NCBI GenBank assembly: GCA_947683425.1
Contig: CANTUQ010000073.1
Location: 9,210,501-9,274,500 of the forward strand
Reading direction: 5' to 3'
From: Excoecaria cochinchinensis
Lineage: Eukaryota > Streptophyta > Magnoliopsida > Malpighiales > Euphorbiaceae
Length of the DNA stretch: 64,000 nucleotides
The number at the start of each line of letters is the position of its first letter. Position 1 is the stretch's first letter. Below, piece by piece: positions 1 through 10,793 of the stretch. The translations under genes were made by a program, and so were the position numbers. Below the pieces are notes generated by a model, which made no database searches, had not been told where the DNA came from, and was given only the letters and a program-made list of their open reading frames with translations.

Positions 1-3
1 ACG

Positions 4-1449
4 TTGAGCAGCCGGTTCGAGATTTGCACTTTCCACTTCATCCCCAGAGATTAAAATCAGTTAGCTGATGCTCTAGCAACTTTAGTGTCCATGTGGGACA
101 ACCCAACAGGAGTTGCGATGAAACCCGTGCTGATTTATAGTTCGGAAAGACCTTGCTTTGAAGCTGAGCAGGTGATGGACATTGAGGCCATTGATGGAAA
201 TCCATGGTATTATGACATTCAGAATTATTTAGAGAGATCAGTCTTTCCAGAGGAAGCCACTGAGAAGGACCAGAGAATGATCAGGAAGTTATCCACTCAA
301 TTCATCAATGTTAATGGCACTTTATACAAAAGGCAAGCTGATGGTATCCAGTTAAGATGTCTGGCAGAGAAAGAAGCTAAAAGAGTTATGGAAGAAGTTC
401 ATGCCGGGGTTTGTGGAGCTCACATGAATGGCTTAGCCTTAGCAAAGAAGATCATGCGCCAAGGGTTTTATTGGCTCACAATGGATACAGATTGTTCAAA
501 ATTTGTGAAGCAATGCCAGTTATGCCAACAGTACGCGAATTTGAGGCATGTGCCAGTTTCAGAGTTACATAACTTAACATCTCCATGGCCATTTGCAGCA
601 TGGGGAATAGACATCATAGGCGAAATCCGTCCTACGGCTTCTAATGGGCATAGATTTATCATAGTTGCCATTGACTACTTCACTAAGTGGGTTGAGGCTG
701 AATCTTTCAAGAAGGTTGATGCAAGGGATATGGCTAAATTCATTGAGCGGAATTTGATATGCAGATATGGTCTCCCACATCACATTGTATCTGATAATGG
801 GGTACAATTCCTTGCAGAGACTAAACAGATGCTCCAGAAATATGGGATCAAACATCATAGGTCTTCTCCTTACCGTCCTCAAGCAAACGGTGCAGTTGAA
901 GCGGCGAATAAGAATGTGAAGAGAATTTTAGCCAAGATGGTTCAGAACTACAAGGATTGGGCAGAAAAGTTACCATTCGCACTTTGGGGATATAGAACAA
1001 CAATCAGAACCTCTACGGGGGCAACACCATTCTCTTTGGTGTATGGAACTGAAGCAGTCCTGCCGGTTGAAATTGAGCTGAAATCATTAAGGGTAGTCCT
1101 GGAAGCCGAGGTTCCGGAGACAGAATGGGCACAACAGCGATTGTTGCAGTTGAATCTATTGGATGAAGATAGGTTGAGAGCCTATTACCACAATCAAGTT
1201 TATCAGAAGAGGCTGGCTCGGTCGTTTGGCAAGAAAGTACGAAAGCACCCGTTGAAGGAGGGGGATTTGGTCTTTAAGATGATGAGGCCGGGAGTTCCAG
1301 ACATACGAGGAAAATTCAGACCAACCTGGGAAGGACCTTTCATTTTGAAAAAGTTGCTAACAAAAGGAGCAGCAATTTTAGCAGACAGCGATGGGAATGA
1401 GTTCAAGGACCCGGTCAATGTCGATAGACTTAAAAGGTTCCATGGCTAA
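4..1449 (+). pseudogene. pol: Tat pol C-terminus: end of RNase H, then integrase
   Basis: The end of an archaeal-like RNase H (..NQLADALA..) is followed by integrase, which inserts retrotransposon cDNA into the genome. An in-frame TAA lies at 52-54; 55-1449 is open. Numbering from the ATG at 85: an H2C2 zinc-binding region at about residues 104-150 (VH..GAH..CQLC), the catalytic core with D176 (GIDIIG), D237 (VSDNG) and E272 (GAVEAANK), and a basic C-terminal domain ending in DRLKRFHG. No chromodomain is visible, as expected for Tat. The coding end at 1449 is conserved in element B (58710) and in the fragment at 43224. Only this stop is seen, but the upstream part is outside the window. Confidence 0.9.
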
Positions 1450-3130
1450 AGACCAAAAATAAAAAGAAGAGAATAAATGCCCCGCGGGTCGAAAACCGAA
1501 AAAAGGCGGCCTTTGCTAAAATTGGGCGCCCTGTCAGGGTGAAAACCGAAAAAAGGCATCCTGGGCAAAAATTAAGGGCCAAGAGAAAATATTCAATCGA
1601 GAAAACCCGAGAGGGCCGATTGATAACAGGAGTTTGATGCTGACAAAACCCACTCCGAGATTAGGTGTAGTCATATGCTTTTGAATTCTGGTCAAATGAA
1701 AATCATGTATGATGAAATCATATAGAAATGTACACAATTTTGCAATGAATAAAAGAATACATTTTCATTGATCTTTCAGTTCTGTCTTAAAAAGAAATAT
1801 ACCAATTGTTCATCTAATGATTATTGCTCAGTCCCTTCATCGGATATGTGCTATTTGCTCTTAACAGAAGCTTTGGTGATTAAAAAAAAAAAAAAAAAAA
1901 AAAGGCCGTTAGAGATGAAAACCGTAACTGGCTCTCTAAGCAAAAGTTAGGCCAAAGGGCAGGGTGAAAACCTGGAAACAGGCAGTCTGCCCTACAAAAT
2001 AAAAATAAAAATACAAAAAAAAAAAATAATAATAATAAAAGCCGCTGGATTGGGTTGGGTCCATTCCAGGCAAAAATTAGGCAAAGGGTTGTGTGAAAAT
2101 CCCATAAGAGACGCATTTCCCGCAAAGAAAAGCTAGTGCGAAAATCCACAAGGGACGCACTACCTTTAAAACAATGACATTCAATGCCTGGAGCGATAAG
2201 GCGGCATTATTTCAAGATGATTTTCCGTCAGTCAGACAACACACAACACAGAACATGAAATAGAATCCCAAGTAAATGATCATTGACCAGGGGGCAAGGG
2301 ATATACACCGGACGTCTCTTTCAGAAAGCTTGTCGACGATCCTCAGGATTCAGGGGGCATGGTACAGCAGACAAGCTATAAGTTCAGCAAACTATGGATC
2401 ACCTAGGGCGTGATCTATACATTTTTGCAAGCATTTGCATTCCATAACATACACACATGATTTCTTGTATACTCCTATGCATACAATCTTGCAGGAGAAA
2501 TCGGCGGGAAACACCCACAAAAAGCCAAGTGATGACACTAGTCCAAACATCTAAAGGAGCAAAAAAATAAAAAAATAAAAAAATAAAAAATAAATTCACA
2601 GCGGTTAGCACGATGGCGGCACTACCCACAAGAGGTTAGCACGACCACGGCACTACCAAAATTCACAGCGGTTAGCACGATGGCGGCACAACCCACAAGA
2701 GGTTGGCACGACCGCGGCACTACCAGTTCACAGCGGTTAGCACGATGGCGGCACTACCCACAAGAGGTTAGCACGACCACGGCACTACCAATTCACAGCG
2801 GTTAGCACGATGGCGGCACTACCCACAAGAGGTTAGCACGACCACGGCACTACCAGTTCACAGCGGTTAGCACGATGGCGGCACTACCCACAAGAGGTTA
2901 GCACGACCACGGCATTACCAATGCACAATGTTTAGCACGATAGCGGCGCCACCCACAAGAGGTTAGCGCACCTACGGTATTACCAGCTACAACAAAAAAG
3001 ACAGCAGCAGCTATCATCATAACTCCATCAAGCAGGAAGATCGCCGCTTCAGGTATGCGTTTCTTTCCTTTTCCTGAATTTTGGCTCACCTAGGCACCCA
3101 TGCACTAGTCTCTTCAAAATTGGGGGCAAC
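1450..3130 (+). other. 3' untranslated region of Tat element A
   Basis: Non-coding stretch between the pol stop and the 3' LTR. It holds a series of degenerate GAAAACC-N-AAAARGGC modules (about 1489, 1538, 1600, 1914, 1961, 2093, 2138), poly-A runs near 1881 and 2018, and a minisatellite (2592-2986). It ends in a purine-rich stretch TTGGGGGCAAC (3120-3130) right before the LTR. The same order of blocks occurs at 36861-38286, 43225-44280 and, reversed, 56849-58709. Long 3' UTRs with minisatellites are a known Tat/Ogre trait. Confidence 0.8.
2592..2986 (+). repeat. 65-bp minisatellite, about six units
   Basis: Units start at about 2594, 2662, 2727, 2792, 2857 and 2922. Each unit is a dimer of two related 33-bp halves, both with the frame GGTTAGCACGA..CGGCACTACC and differing mainly at the TGG/CCA triplet in the middle. 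The last unit is diverged. A relative with the same core lies at 37858-38140, while element B carries an unrelated minisatellite in the same place. Confidence 0.9.
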
Positions 3131-5398
3131 TGTAGACACCGGGTCCCGAGTAGCCTTGATCAGGATTACCCGATGATGAAATTTAGCTATGCCGGCTTAT
3201 AGGCAAAAAGATTGGAGCTCAGAAGTGATTTTCCTTGTCTTTTCGGTGAGTAAAAAGGGTATTTTAAAAATATTTTTTTTAAATTATTTAAATTATTTTG
3301 AAGAAGAAAAAGTGTGTTTTAGGTTGAGGGTATTTTATAAAAAAAAAAAAAAAAAGGTGAAAAATGATGAAAAAATGAAGAAAGTAGGAAAAATGGAAAA
3401 TGGGGGAAAAGATTCGCGACGGAAGGGCGACGGCCAGGGGCCGTCGCGAATGTCCGTGCGCGGAGCGCTGCGGAGCGTGCGCTCCGCACGGCCGACGCCC
3501 TGGGCATCGGTAGCTCTGCGCGCACGACGCCTTGGGCGTCGCTCGCTCCGCGCACGTCGTGCGCGGAGACTCCGCGCATCCGCGCGGAAACGTGCGCGAG
3601 GCGCACGATTGACGCCCCCCTTCGCCCATTTCGCCCACTTTTCGACCCCCACTCGATTTTCAACCGTTTTTGGACGGTTTTTGGTGGTTTTTGGGTAGTT
3701 TTTGATGATTAAAAACACTAGAAAAATTCAGAACAGGGAGAGGACGAATCAGGAACATTTTGGAGAAAAAAAACTGAATTTTGGAGCTTTGAGTTGAGAG
3801 AAAAAAATCCATCTTACACACTTGTTTCCAAGAGCTTTTCTTCAAGTTTTCAAGCTATTTTCTAAGGATTTTCCCAAGAGAAGACAAGGAATTCAACACT
3901 TCTATCTTCAATTCTTCAAAACTGAATTTGAGGGTAATTATTCTTGGCTTTGCTCCTTAACTCTCTTGTTAATTTCATTTATTTTGGCTTCCAATTAACA
4001 TATCAAACATGTAAATTCTCTTAGTCTCCATATTCTTCTTCTTATTTTTTTTATTTTATCTTCAATTATTCATATAACAAATAAGCTTTTTAAATTCTAT
4101 TAATCTTTTTTTTCATGTCAAATTATTCTTTGTTCATGTAATTATGCATGTTTTAGGTTGTAAATACCTTTAATTTCTTAATGCTATATCATGTTTATTA
4201 TTATGCTTTCTTTGGCATGTATGAGTGTTATAGTCATTATTTTATGCTAGTTATGCATGTTAAGTGAAATTATTCTCATGTTACACATTTATTCATGTCT
4301 TAACTATAATAAAATTGATTGTCACTAATCTTCCATGTATGTTAATAACTATTATTAATAAGTTGCATATGCCATGATACTTCATCACCTTATGCATGTT
4401 AAATTGCATCTTAATCACTTTATGCATGTTAAATTGCATCATAATTATTTTTTATGCATGTTATAGTATCTTATGCATGTTATATGGTCATTGTACATAT
4501 TACCTTTTATGTTGTATTATTTCATTGGCCTAATCACTAACATGAATTTCTTTTTGATTTTTGGTTGCAAATCATTGTTTTATTCTCATTTGAGCATCCA
4601 TGCACATGAAGGAGGATTTGCAGGGTTTGGTATTTCCTTTATACATTTTTTCTCATTTCGTTTATATTTTTAATTTCCTTGTATATATTCATTGAATAAA
4701 ATGTTTTCCTATGCGCACCTAAATAAAGATCATAAAAATATTTCTTACTAAATTAATTTAGATTTTTCATAATAAAATGGGACCAATGTCCTAATTTTCA
4801 TCCCAAATAAAATCATCACATCCAGAATTTTTTCTTTAATTGTGCATGCGGGGACCAAAGTCCTCATAATTAATAAAATTCCCCGGTTTTATGTATGTTT
4901 GCACTTTTAAATGGGAGTTGTATTCCGCTCCTTGTATTATTGTAATTCATTGCTTTACTCGCTAATTTATGGTTTTCCTAAAATGAGTAAATGCGCCTTA
5001 AATTAATTGCATTGTGTGGAGAGAGAGCGAATTAATGACAATTAAAATTCAATCATAAATTAATCGAGGTAGAAATAGATGAGAAATCCCGGACCCAGCT
5101 CTGGTCTTTGGGCTCGAGAGGTTAGAGGTTATCCTCCAAAATACTTCTTGGGTCACGAGACTTTAGCGCTAATCCTAGGCCTCATGGCCCAACATGGATA
5201 TTAAGCGCAGTCTTAGGCTCTCCGAGGCGAGAGTAACTTTCCCAATGTTCTATTGGGTGGCGACTCCATGATACCTCTTTGTTGCCCAACATAGACGCAC
5301 TTGCGATTTATTGCAAGATGCCAACGGACCCGCAAATGCCCGATCGCCCTCAAGCGGGCGGTCATAGGGGCGGTGCTCGGGATCCGGCGCGCGCGTCA
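3131..5398 (+). repeat. 3' LTR of Tat element A
   Basis: Starts TGTAGACACCGGGTCCCGAG and ends GGCGCGCGCGTCA. It aligns in blocks with the LTRs at 28885, 38287, 40087 and (reverse) 46866-56848. It contains a GC-rich hairpin block (3410-3640), AT-rich middle sequence, the conserved GGGACCAA(T/A)GTCCT motifs near 4790 and 4853, and a 3' part with the hairpin CCCAATGTTCTATTGGG and a PBS-like TGGCGACTCCA at 5258-5268. At 2268 bp it is shorter than the 2946-bp LTR at 28885, mainly because it lacks the ATT microsatellite. Confidence 0.9.
3410..3640. other. GC-rich hairpin block inside Tat LTR
   Basis: About 230 bp of very GC- and CpG-rich sequence in an otherwise AT-rich LTR. It holds several strong inverted repeats: TTCGCGACGG/CCGTCGCGAA, GACGCC/GGGCGTC, and CTCCGCGCAC-GTC-GTGCGCGGAG (a perfect 10-bp stem with a 3-nt loop). 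The other Tat LTRs have a GC-rich block at the same place with different sequence. Long open frames through it are compositional artefacts. Confidence 0.8.
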
Positions 5399-6719
5399 CA
5401 GCCTCCCCTCACTTTTTTTGCTCTTCTCCAATTTTTCAAATTTTCACAATTTCTTTGTTTTTATTCGATTTTTCACTCATATCTCCTCCATCTGTGCTCT
5501 GATTTGTGCACCGTTTGCGCCAAAACGATCATTGTTCGATTGTCTATGTAGAGACATCATTTTTTTCAAGTTTTTCGGCAATTTTTTTATTGGCCACTTT
5601 AACTACCAGGTTAATTTTCAGTATATTTTCTCTCTCTTGACTACTTCATTTTGTATACTTTTATGTTAGAAATATATTTTAAGTAAATGTATGACAAAAT
5701 ATAGGAAATTTATGGAAAAAATACATGTGCATGGAGTTGGCAGCCACTACTAACCTGAAGAATAACGTGAAAAAAAAGTAGAAAGAGACACATAAAAAAT
5801 AAATTAATGAAGATGACAATGTTTATTTTTGTAAAATAATAATAAATGATAAATTTTAAATTATTTGCGGCATAATTTTGGACACTACATGATATATTTT
5901 ATTGAGTTTATTGCTAGGGCCCGAGGCCTATTCAAATATTCTTTATACATGCAAGAGGTTGGGCAAATTTTAGCCAAAATGCTGCCTAAATTTTTGAAAA
6001 TCGTAAAAAAAATTGCATAGTTGCATGAGCTAATTATTTGAATTTTGCAGGATGCCTCCACGATGCAATCCACTTAGGAACTTGAAGAGATTCCACCATT
6101 GGACTGGATGAGCGGTGCTCATAGCCGAAGATTTGAGGCATTGTGCCACTCACAGTTCTCGTCATGTAAGTTCATGTCCTAACCATTCTTGAAACAGATG
6201 GGCATGTGGGAGGAAGTTAGTACCTTGTTAGCGGTGATAGGCTGGACCAAGATCCTTACGCCTGCTTACCTCACATACCTAGAGGTTACCAGAGAGTTCT
6301 TGGCCACGATCCAGTACAGAGGGTTTTTGAGGTTAGACACAGATCCTGGGGTCATATCATTTCAGGTTAGAGGCAGAGAGCATACAATGAGTCGCCGAGA
6401 TTTTGCACAAATCATGGGTCTTCCAACATGAGACCATGTGCCGATACCGGATAGGAGTGTCCTAGAAAACCAATGGGAGTTAATCACGGTACAAGGAGCC
6501 TATTATGATCATAACATGGCCAAGAGTACTTTACTAACTTCATAGGTTTTTAGATACATCCAGAGAGTTTTGGCTAGCAGTTATATGGGCTGAGTCGGTA
6601 GTCCCGGTGCTATCAATGCCACGGAGATTTGGAGTTTATAGGCTATGGTGACAGGGACACAGCTCAACATCGGCCATGACATAGTGTTCGGCTTACTCAG
6701 ACAGGGTCGGGGGACTACA
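5399..6719 (+). mobile_element. Athila-type ORF1 unit, copy 1 (relic)
   Basis: Homologous to 44536-45900 (copy 2). It has a leader, a likely splice donor ACCAG|GTTAAT (intron from 5610), an AT-rich intron, an acceptor TTTTGCAG at 6050, and an ORF1 start (ATG 6052). Truncated on the left by Tat element A and on the right by the 4-kb-LTR element at 6720 (candidate TSD CTACA, 6715-6719). No LTR of its own can be seen. Confidence 0.65.
6052..6719 (+). pseudogene. Athila ORF1-like protein relic (copy 1)
   Basis: Starts MPPR immediately after an apparent 3' splice site. A frameshift lies near 6085. The clearest part is 6189-6431: MGMWEEV..IGWTKIL.., EFLATIQY, and GVISFQVRGREHTMSRRDFAQIMGLP, the pattern of the ATHILA ORF-1 family (retrotransposon protein downstream of pol, function unproven, sometimes called env-like). 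It is followed by stops and a cut at 6719. Copy 2 at 45262 and the intact-like copy at 27043 share this pattern. The family call is from recognised motifs, not a search. Confidence 0.65.
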
Positions 6720-7061
6720 TGTAACACCCCAAAATGTACCCTAGATGGATTTGTACATGTCTAGGAATAGTAGTGACTGAATTTATGTAATGGTGATGTT
6801 GAGTGTGCCGAAAGGATGAATTTGATATTAATGTAAAAGTTTCGGCAAGTGCGGTCAATTGTAAACTTGTAAGGTATTATTTTAGGACTTAATTGAGGGA
6901 ATCAATTAATGATGTGGGCCTATGTAGAGAATCATAAAGTTTTATGCTAACTGAAGGAAAGGAAGTATGATCAAGGATTAAAAAGGGAATTTGACATAAA
7001 AATCTTAGATGGACCAATAGCAAAGTGACATGTGGTAGGGGATAAGAATGGATTGAGGAGG

Positions 7062-7070
7062 TATAAAAGG
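7062..7070 (+). promoter_or_regulatory. TATA box of the 5' LTR
   Basis: TATAAAAGG, followed by GA-rich sequence and a (TTC)n pyrimidine tract (about 7147-7172). The same arrangement is kept in the 3' LTR (TATA at 12387, TTC tract 12464-12499), which supports a real promoter. Confidence 0.75.
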
Positions 7071-7949
7071 AAGAGAGAGAACATGAGAGAACCTGAGAGA
7101 GGGCAGAAAAAAATTTGCTCTCCTCTCTCTCATGTTCCTCATATTTTTCTTCTTCTTCTTCTTCTTCTCATTCTCTCAATTTATTCTCTTGCAGCTGTAA
7201 TTTTGGATGGTTTAGCAAATTTAAGGGTTGATCAGATAAGTAATTGGTTCCTTTCTTCTTCTTTTCCTCTTCTTTTACATGATTAAAGGTTATAGGCGAT
7301 TTGGGTTAACCTTTGAATTTTGGGTTGTTTTGTGTGTATTTGATGAGGAAACTGGATGATTGTGATTATGGATGAGCAATCAATTGAGCTTATAGGAGCA
7401 AAGGAATTCAGGTTTGGGATTTGTGTGTTTTACATACTTTTAATTATTAAAAGGTTAACTTAATATGTATATGGATATTTCGTGTGAAATTGAATTGAAT
7501 TGTGTTGATGATTGACGTGAAATTTATTGAATTGGAAATGTTGAATTTTTAAAGGGAAATTCTGCACAAATTTAGTGAGACCTTTAGTTATTTCGTTAGG
7601 CATAAGTTGAGTTATACAGCTCCAAATTGCATGATTTTAGTTGATTTGGAAAGATAAGACATATATCTACATCTTTTATAGGAATAACTGTGACCTATAT
7701 CTGACTTTAGGATGCTTGAAATTGAGCTCAAAGCTGATAAAGGGATTCTACCGCCTCAATGGGAGCAATATGGAATGTTTAGCTTATATCTAGAGTTTTA
7801 GTGATCCAAATGATCTGAAATTAGATCCATTAGAAATTTAACATCTTGGGAAATATTTGTTGAGAAGACTACTTTGGTTGAAAATGCCATTTTCTATTTG
7901 ATTTTGAACGAAAAGGAAGAGGGTTGGAATCTACCCTGGTGCATGTCCT

Positions 7950-8057
7950 GTTTCGAGTCGTGACAATCGTCATGACTCGGCATGATTTGGCTCTTTCATG
8001 AGTTGTGACAGCAGGGCACTTTCATGAGTCATGACATTGAGCACGACTCGTGATAAC
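7950..8057. repeat. Palindromic modules with CACGACTCGTGA core
   Basis: Two imperfect inverted repeats about 70 bp apart: CGAGTCGTGAC/GTCATGACTCG at about 7957-7982, and TCATGAGTC/GACTCGTGA at about 8024-8054. They lie about 0.9 kb downstream of the TATA box, so they would be transcribed. The same core occurs in the unrelated LTRs at 46987 and 52720. Missing from the 3' LTR of this element. Confidence 0.75.
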
Positions 8058-8228
8058 CTTCTTCTCCCTCCTTTGTTTTCTTTTGATTTGTTGTCCCAAT
8101 AATACAATTTTTCATGCTAAGTTTCCAATTGTGCTTTATATGTTTATTATAAGATGAGTAGAATGCTTGAAGTGGGATAATGAATGAAAGTCACGTTCCA
8201 TCTTGTTATTATATATTATAATATTAAT

Positions 8229-8318
<90 letters not shown>

Positions 8319-8470
8319 TATATCTATATATATATACATATATATATATATACATATATATATGTATATATATATATCTATATATATATACATATATATA
8401 TATATACATATATATATGTATATATATATATATCTATATATATATGTATCTATATATATATGTACATACA

Positions 8471-8511
<41 letters not shown>

Positions 8512-8512
8512 G
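8229..8512. repeat. TA-rich dinucleotide microsatellite
   Basis: About 280 bp of (TA)n interrupted by regularly placed CA, GTA and CTA variants, giving a higher-order pattern of TACATATATATA/TATCTATATA blocks. The open frames here (poly-YIYI) are translation artefacts. Confidence 0.95.
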
Positions 8513-8635
8513 GAAATTGACATTGGATTATTAAATATTATATTATCATATTGATTATAATATTGATTTATTTGTTCATGGCATGGAAATTGAAATGAAT
8601 GAGGGTAATTAAAGAGGAGATTTTGACTGGAATTC

Positions 8636-8797
8636 CTCTGTTGCGAGCGCGATACGAGGGCTTCATAAAGTGAAAATCACAGGGTTGAGTTTTGTCATGA
8701 GCACGAGGCTTAGCGCAAACACGACAGAGAAGAATTGGCATCTGTCGCGAGCGCGACCGGAAAAGAAATGGTCTCTGTCACGAGCGCGATACTACTC
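8636..8797. repeat. GTCGCGAGCGCGAC-type modules
   Basis: Three to four related CpG-rich words (TTGCGAGCGCGATAC, CATGAGCACGAGG, TGTCGCGAGCGCGACC, TGTCACGAGCGCGATAC) spaced about 30-55 bp. Related words appear at 35528-35547, 47955-47990, 50928-50966 and 53690-53710. Confidence 0.65.
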
Positions 8798-10367
8798 TAT
8801 GTTCAAAAATGTTGTTGTGTTTTATATTTTTTATGAGCTATTGGTTTGATTATTAAGTGAATTATGCACATGATTATTTCTGAATATTATAAGTATGACT
8901 AATATGAATAAATGCATGATTATTATGTGACCACAATAAAGGTATGTACTCCTAAGAAGGTGTTAAAATAACATGTGTATCATTAAATGAAATAATTATG
9001 CGTATAGCCTACGTTAGTCAAGTCATGGATAGATAGGCATGCCTATAGAGTTCTGTTGCTGCAGCCCCAATGTGTTTTGGACCCTAATCAGGTCACCGGT
9101 TGGGTCCTCGTGATCCTTATAAATTGAATCTTGTTTAAAATCCCACAATGTGAAAATATTTTTGAATGAAAATGATAGAATTTGCTTTTATTTGTACCCA
9201 CGGGTACCAATGTGTTCACTCGTTATCCACCCCCTTAACTTAGCAGGCAATAAATGAACTAAAGAATGTGAATGGAATAATAAGTATCGAGTTGATAAGT
9301 TTATATGATGACTCGTAGGAAGGTATGAGAATAAGCATTGGATATGAATGTGAATATATTGTCTATTGTGGCTTATATGCTATCTAAGCTAGTGCTTTAT
9401 GCCCCTAAGTGTTCTCGGATCTGATATGGACCCCTATATGAAATTGTGGAATCCCCTTCGGGTATTTATGCGTGATGGTATCCTAATTCCAATATCAACT
9501 AAAGAAAAGAAAGTGTAACAAATAATGCATACTGTTAATCTATTTATAAGTTGTGAGTATTGTTACTTATATGAGGTCATTATAGAGAATTATTGAAGTG
9601 TTTAATATAAGTAATTATTATAGTCAAATAATCAGTAAATGAGTTATATGGTTGCATTCCTTTGCATGTATTGAAGGTCTTTGTATATTTGAACTTAGAT
9701 TACATGTTACGATATGTATGTCTGCCTTTAGGATTCCGGCCTTGATAACACATGCCTAATGTCAGGTAAGGAACTTATGTGCATTGAATATTTATGAACA
9801 TTAAATTTTCACTTCTAAAAGAATATGTTAGGTATATTGATTAATAACTTGAGATAATGTGTATTAGGCAAGAAATAGATAATTGAACCTAGAGAATGAA
9901 TTATGGATAAATTGGGAATTTGTATTCTGTGAATTATCTCTAGAACTACGTGGTTCTGATTCCCAATCTTTGGGATATGTAGGAAGCTTGAAATATTCAT
10001 TTCAATCCCGAACTAAATCTTACAAGATAATTACATTAAAAGTTTTTGAATAGTGCTTTAACTAGAACAAATTAAATGTTTTCCCATAAAGTCACAAGAT
10101 TGTTTTAGTCATGAATTAAGAATACTTGGGAGAATGAGAATGTCTAGGATTTAAAATAGACGAATAATATGATTATTTGTAGTTTAAAAAGGAGTTAATG
10201 TTAACAAATGATTAGGTAAATGAGTAAATGGTAGGATGTTTAAACATATATTTTTAGTTTAAAAACAATCAGTCTTAAGGTGAATGATATTTCGAGAAAA
10301 GTATAATTATGGTATCTTTTAATTTGTGTACTTTGTATAATTATTATATATATGCATGTGTTTGGCA

Positions 10368-10453
10368 TCAACAACCACTGTGAGTGGCTGTTCATTATCA
10401 TGGTTTTTTCCAACTAAGCCCTTGCGCTTAGCACGAGTGTTTATCTGTGCAGG
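10368..10453 (+). other. Three-hairpin module near LTR 3' end, copy 1
   Basis: Three consecutive inverted repeats (AACCAC/GTGGCTG; CTAAGC/GCTTAG; GCAC/GTGC) ending GTGCAGG. Homologous structures with differing bases occur at 16989-17075 and, reversed, 34786-34880. It lies 323 bp before the LTR end, so it is probably in the transcribed part. Confidence 0.6.
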
Positions 10454-10781
10454 TTAAGGAGATAGAAGTTCTGCTCGGGCATTACGCAGTAATTTTGGCC
10501 AATGAGTCCGTAAAGTATTGTATAAGTTTATTGTAAGTAATTAAGATTTGTTCTGTAATCTCTGATGGGTTGTAATATGATTAATGTGGATAGCAGTAAG
10601 TAAGAGATGGATACGAAGGTAAGGTATGTGTCATTAGTGTTTTAGATTGTATGAAATTTTATTATTCTATTTCTGTCTCTGCTATGTTTGTGTCTCCGTC
10701 TGGTAACACCCTCCACTCACCATAGTACATGACCATGTTATCATACGGTGTACTATGTATGAGTTGGGGTATTACATTTAG

Positions 10782-10793
10782 TGGTATTAGAGC
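10782..10793 (+). promoter_or_regulatory. Primer binding site, tRNA-iMet type
   Basis: TGGTATTAGAGC starting 6 bp after the LTR end. This is one base from the classic TGGTATCAGAGC complementary to the 3' end of initiator tRNA-Met, used by many plant LTR elements to prime minus-strand DNA. Confidence 0.85.

Larger units (their letters stand above)
1..5398 (+). mobile_element. Tat/Ogre-type Ty3/gypsy retrotransposon A (3' half)
   Basis: Seen: the end of an RNase H and a complete integrase, a 1.68-kb non-coding 3' region with a minisatellite, then a long terminal repeat starting TGTAGACACC and ending CGCGCGTCA. The left part lies outside the window. The proteins are nearly the same as those of element B at the right end (opposite strand), where the dual RNase H diagnostic of the Tat lineage is visible. 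It lies against an Athila-type ORF1 relic (5399 onward), so it probably inserted into that relic. The candidate right-hand target duplication is CAGCC (5399-5403); the left one is not in the window. Confidence 0.9.
6720..10776 (+). repeat. 5' LTR (4057 bp) of non-autonomous element
   Basis: Begins TGTAACACCCCAAAATG and ends GTTGGGGTATTACA, followed by a PBS. It matches 12044-13413 plus 17487-18099 except for about 1.47 kb (roughly 7466-8930) missing from the 3' copy. It contains a TATA box (7062), palindromic modules (7950-8057, 8636-8797), a TA microsatellite (8229-8512) and a three-hairpin module (10368-10453). No coding sequence is seen. Confidence 0.9.

Noticed and set aside
3189..3718. 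Overlapping Arg/Ala-rich frames on both strands (also 29052-29340, 38514-38745)
   Set aside because: Caused by the GC-rich hairpin block lacking stop codons; no similarity between copies at protein level and no coding pattern.
8136..8534. Open frames of about 110 residues on both strands
   Set aside because: Translations of the TA microsatellite (alternating Y and I).
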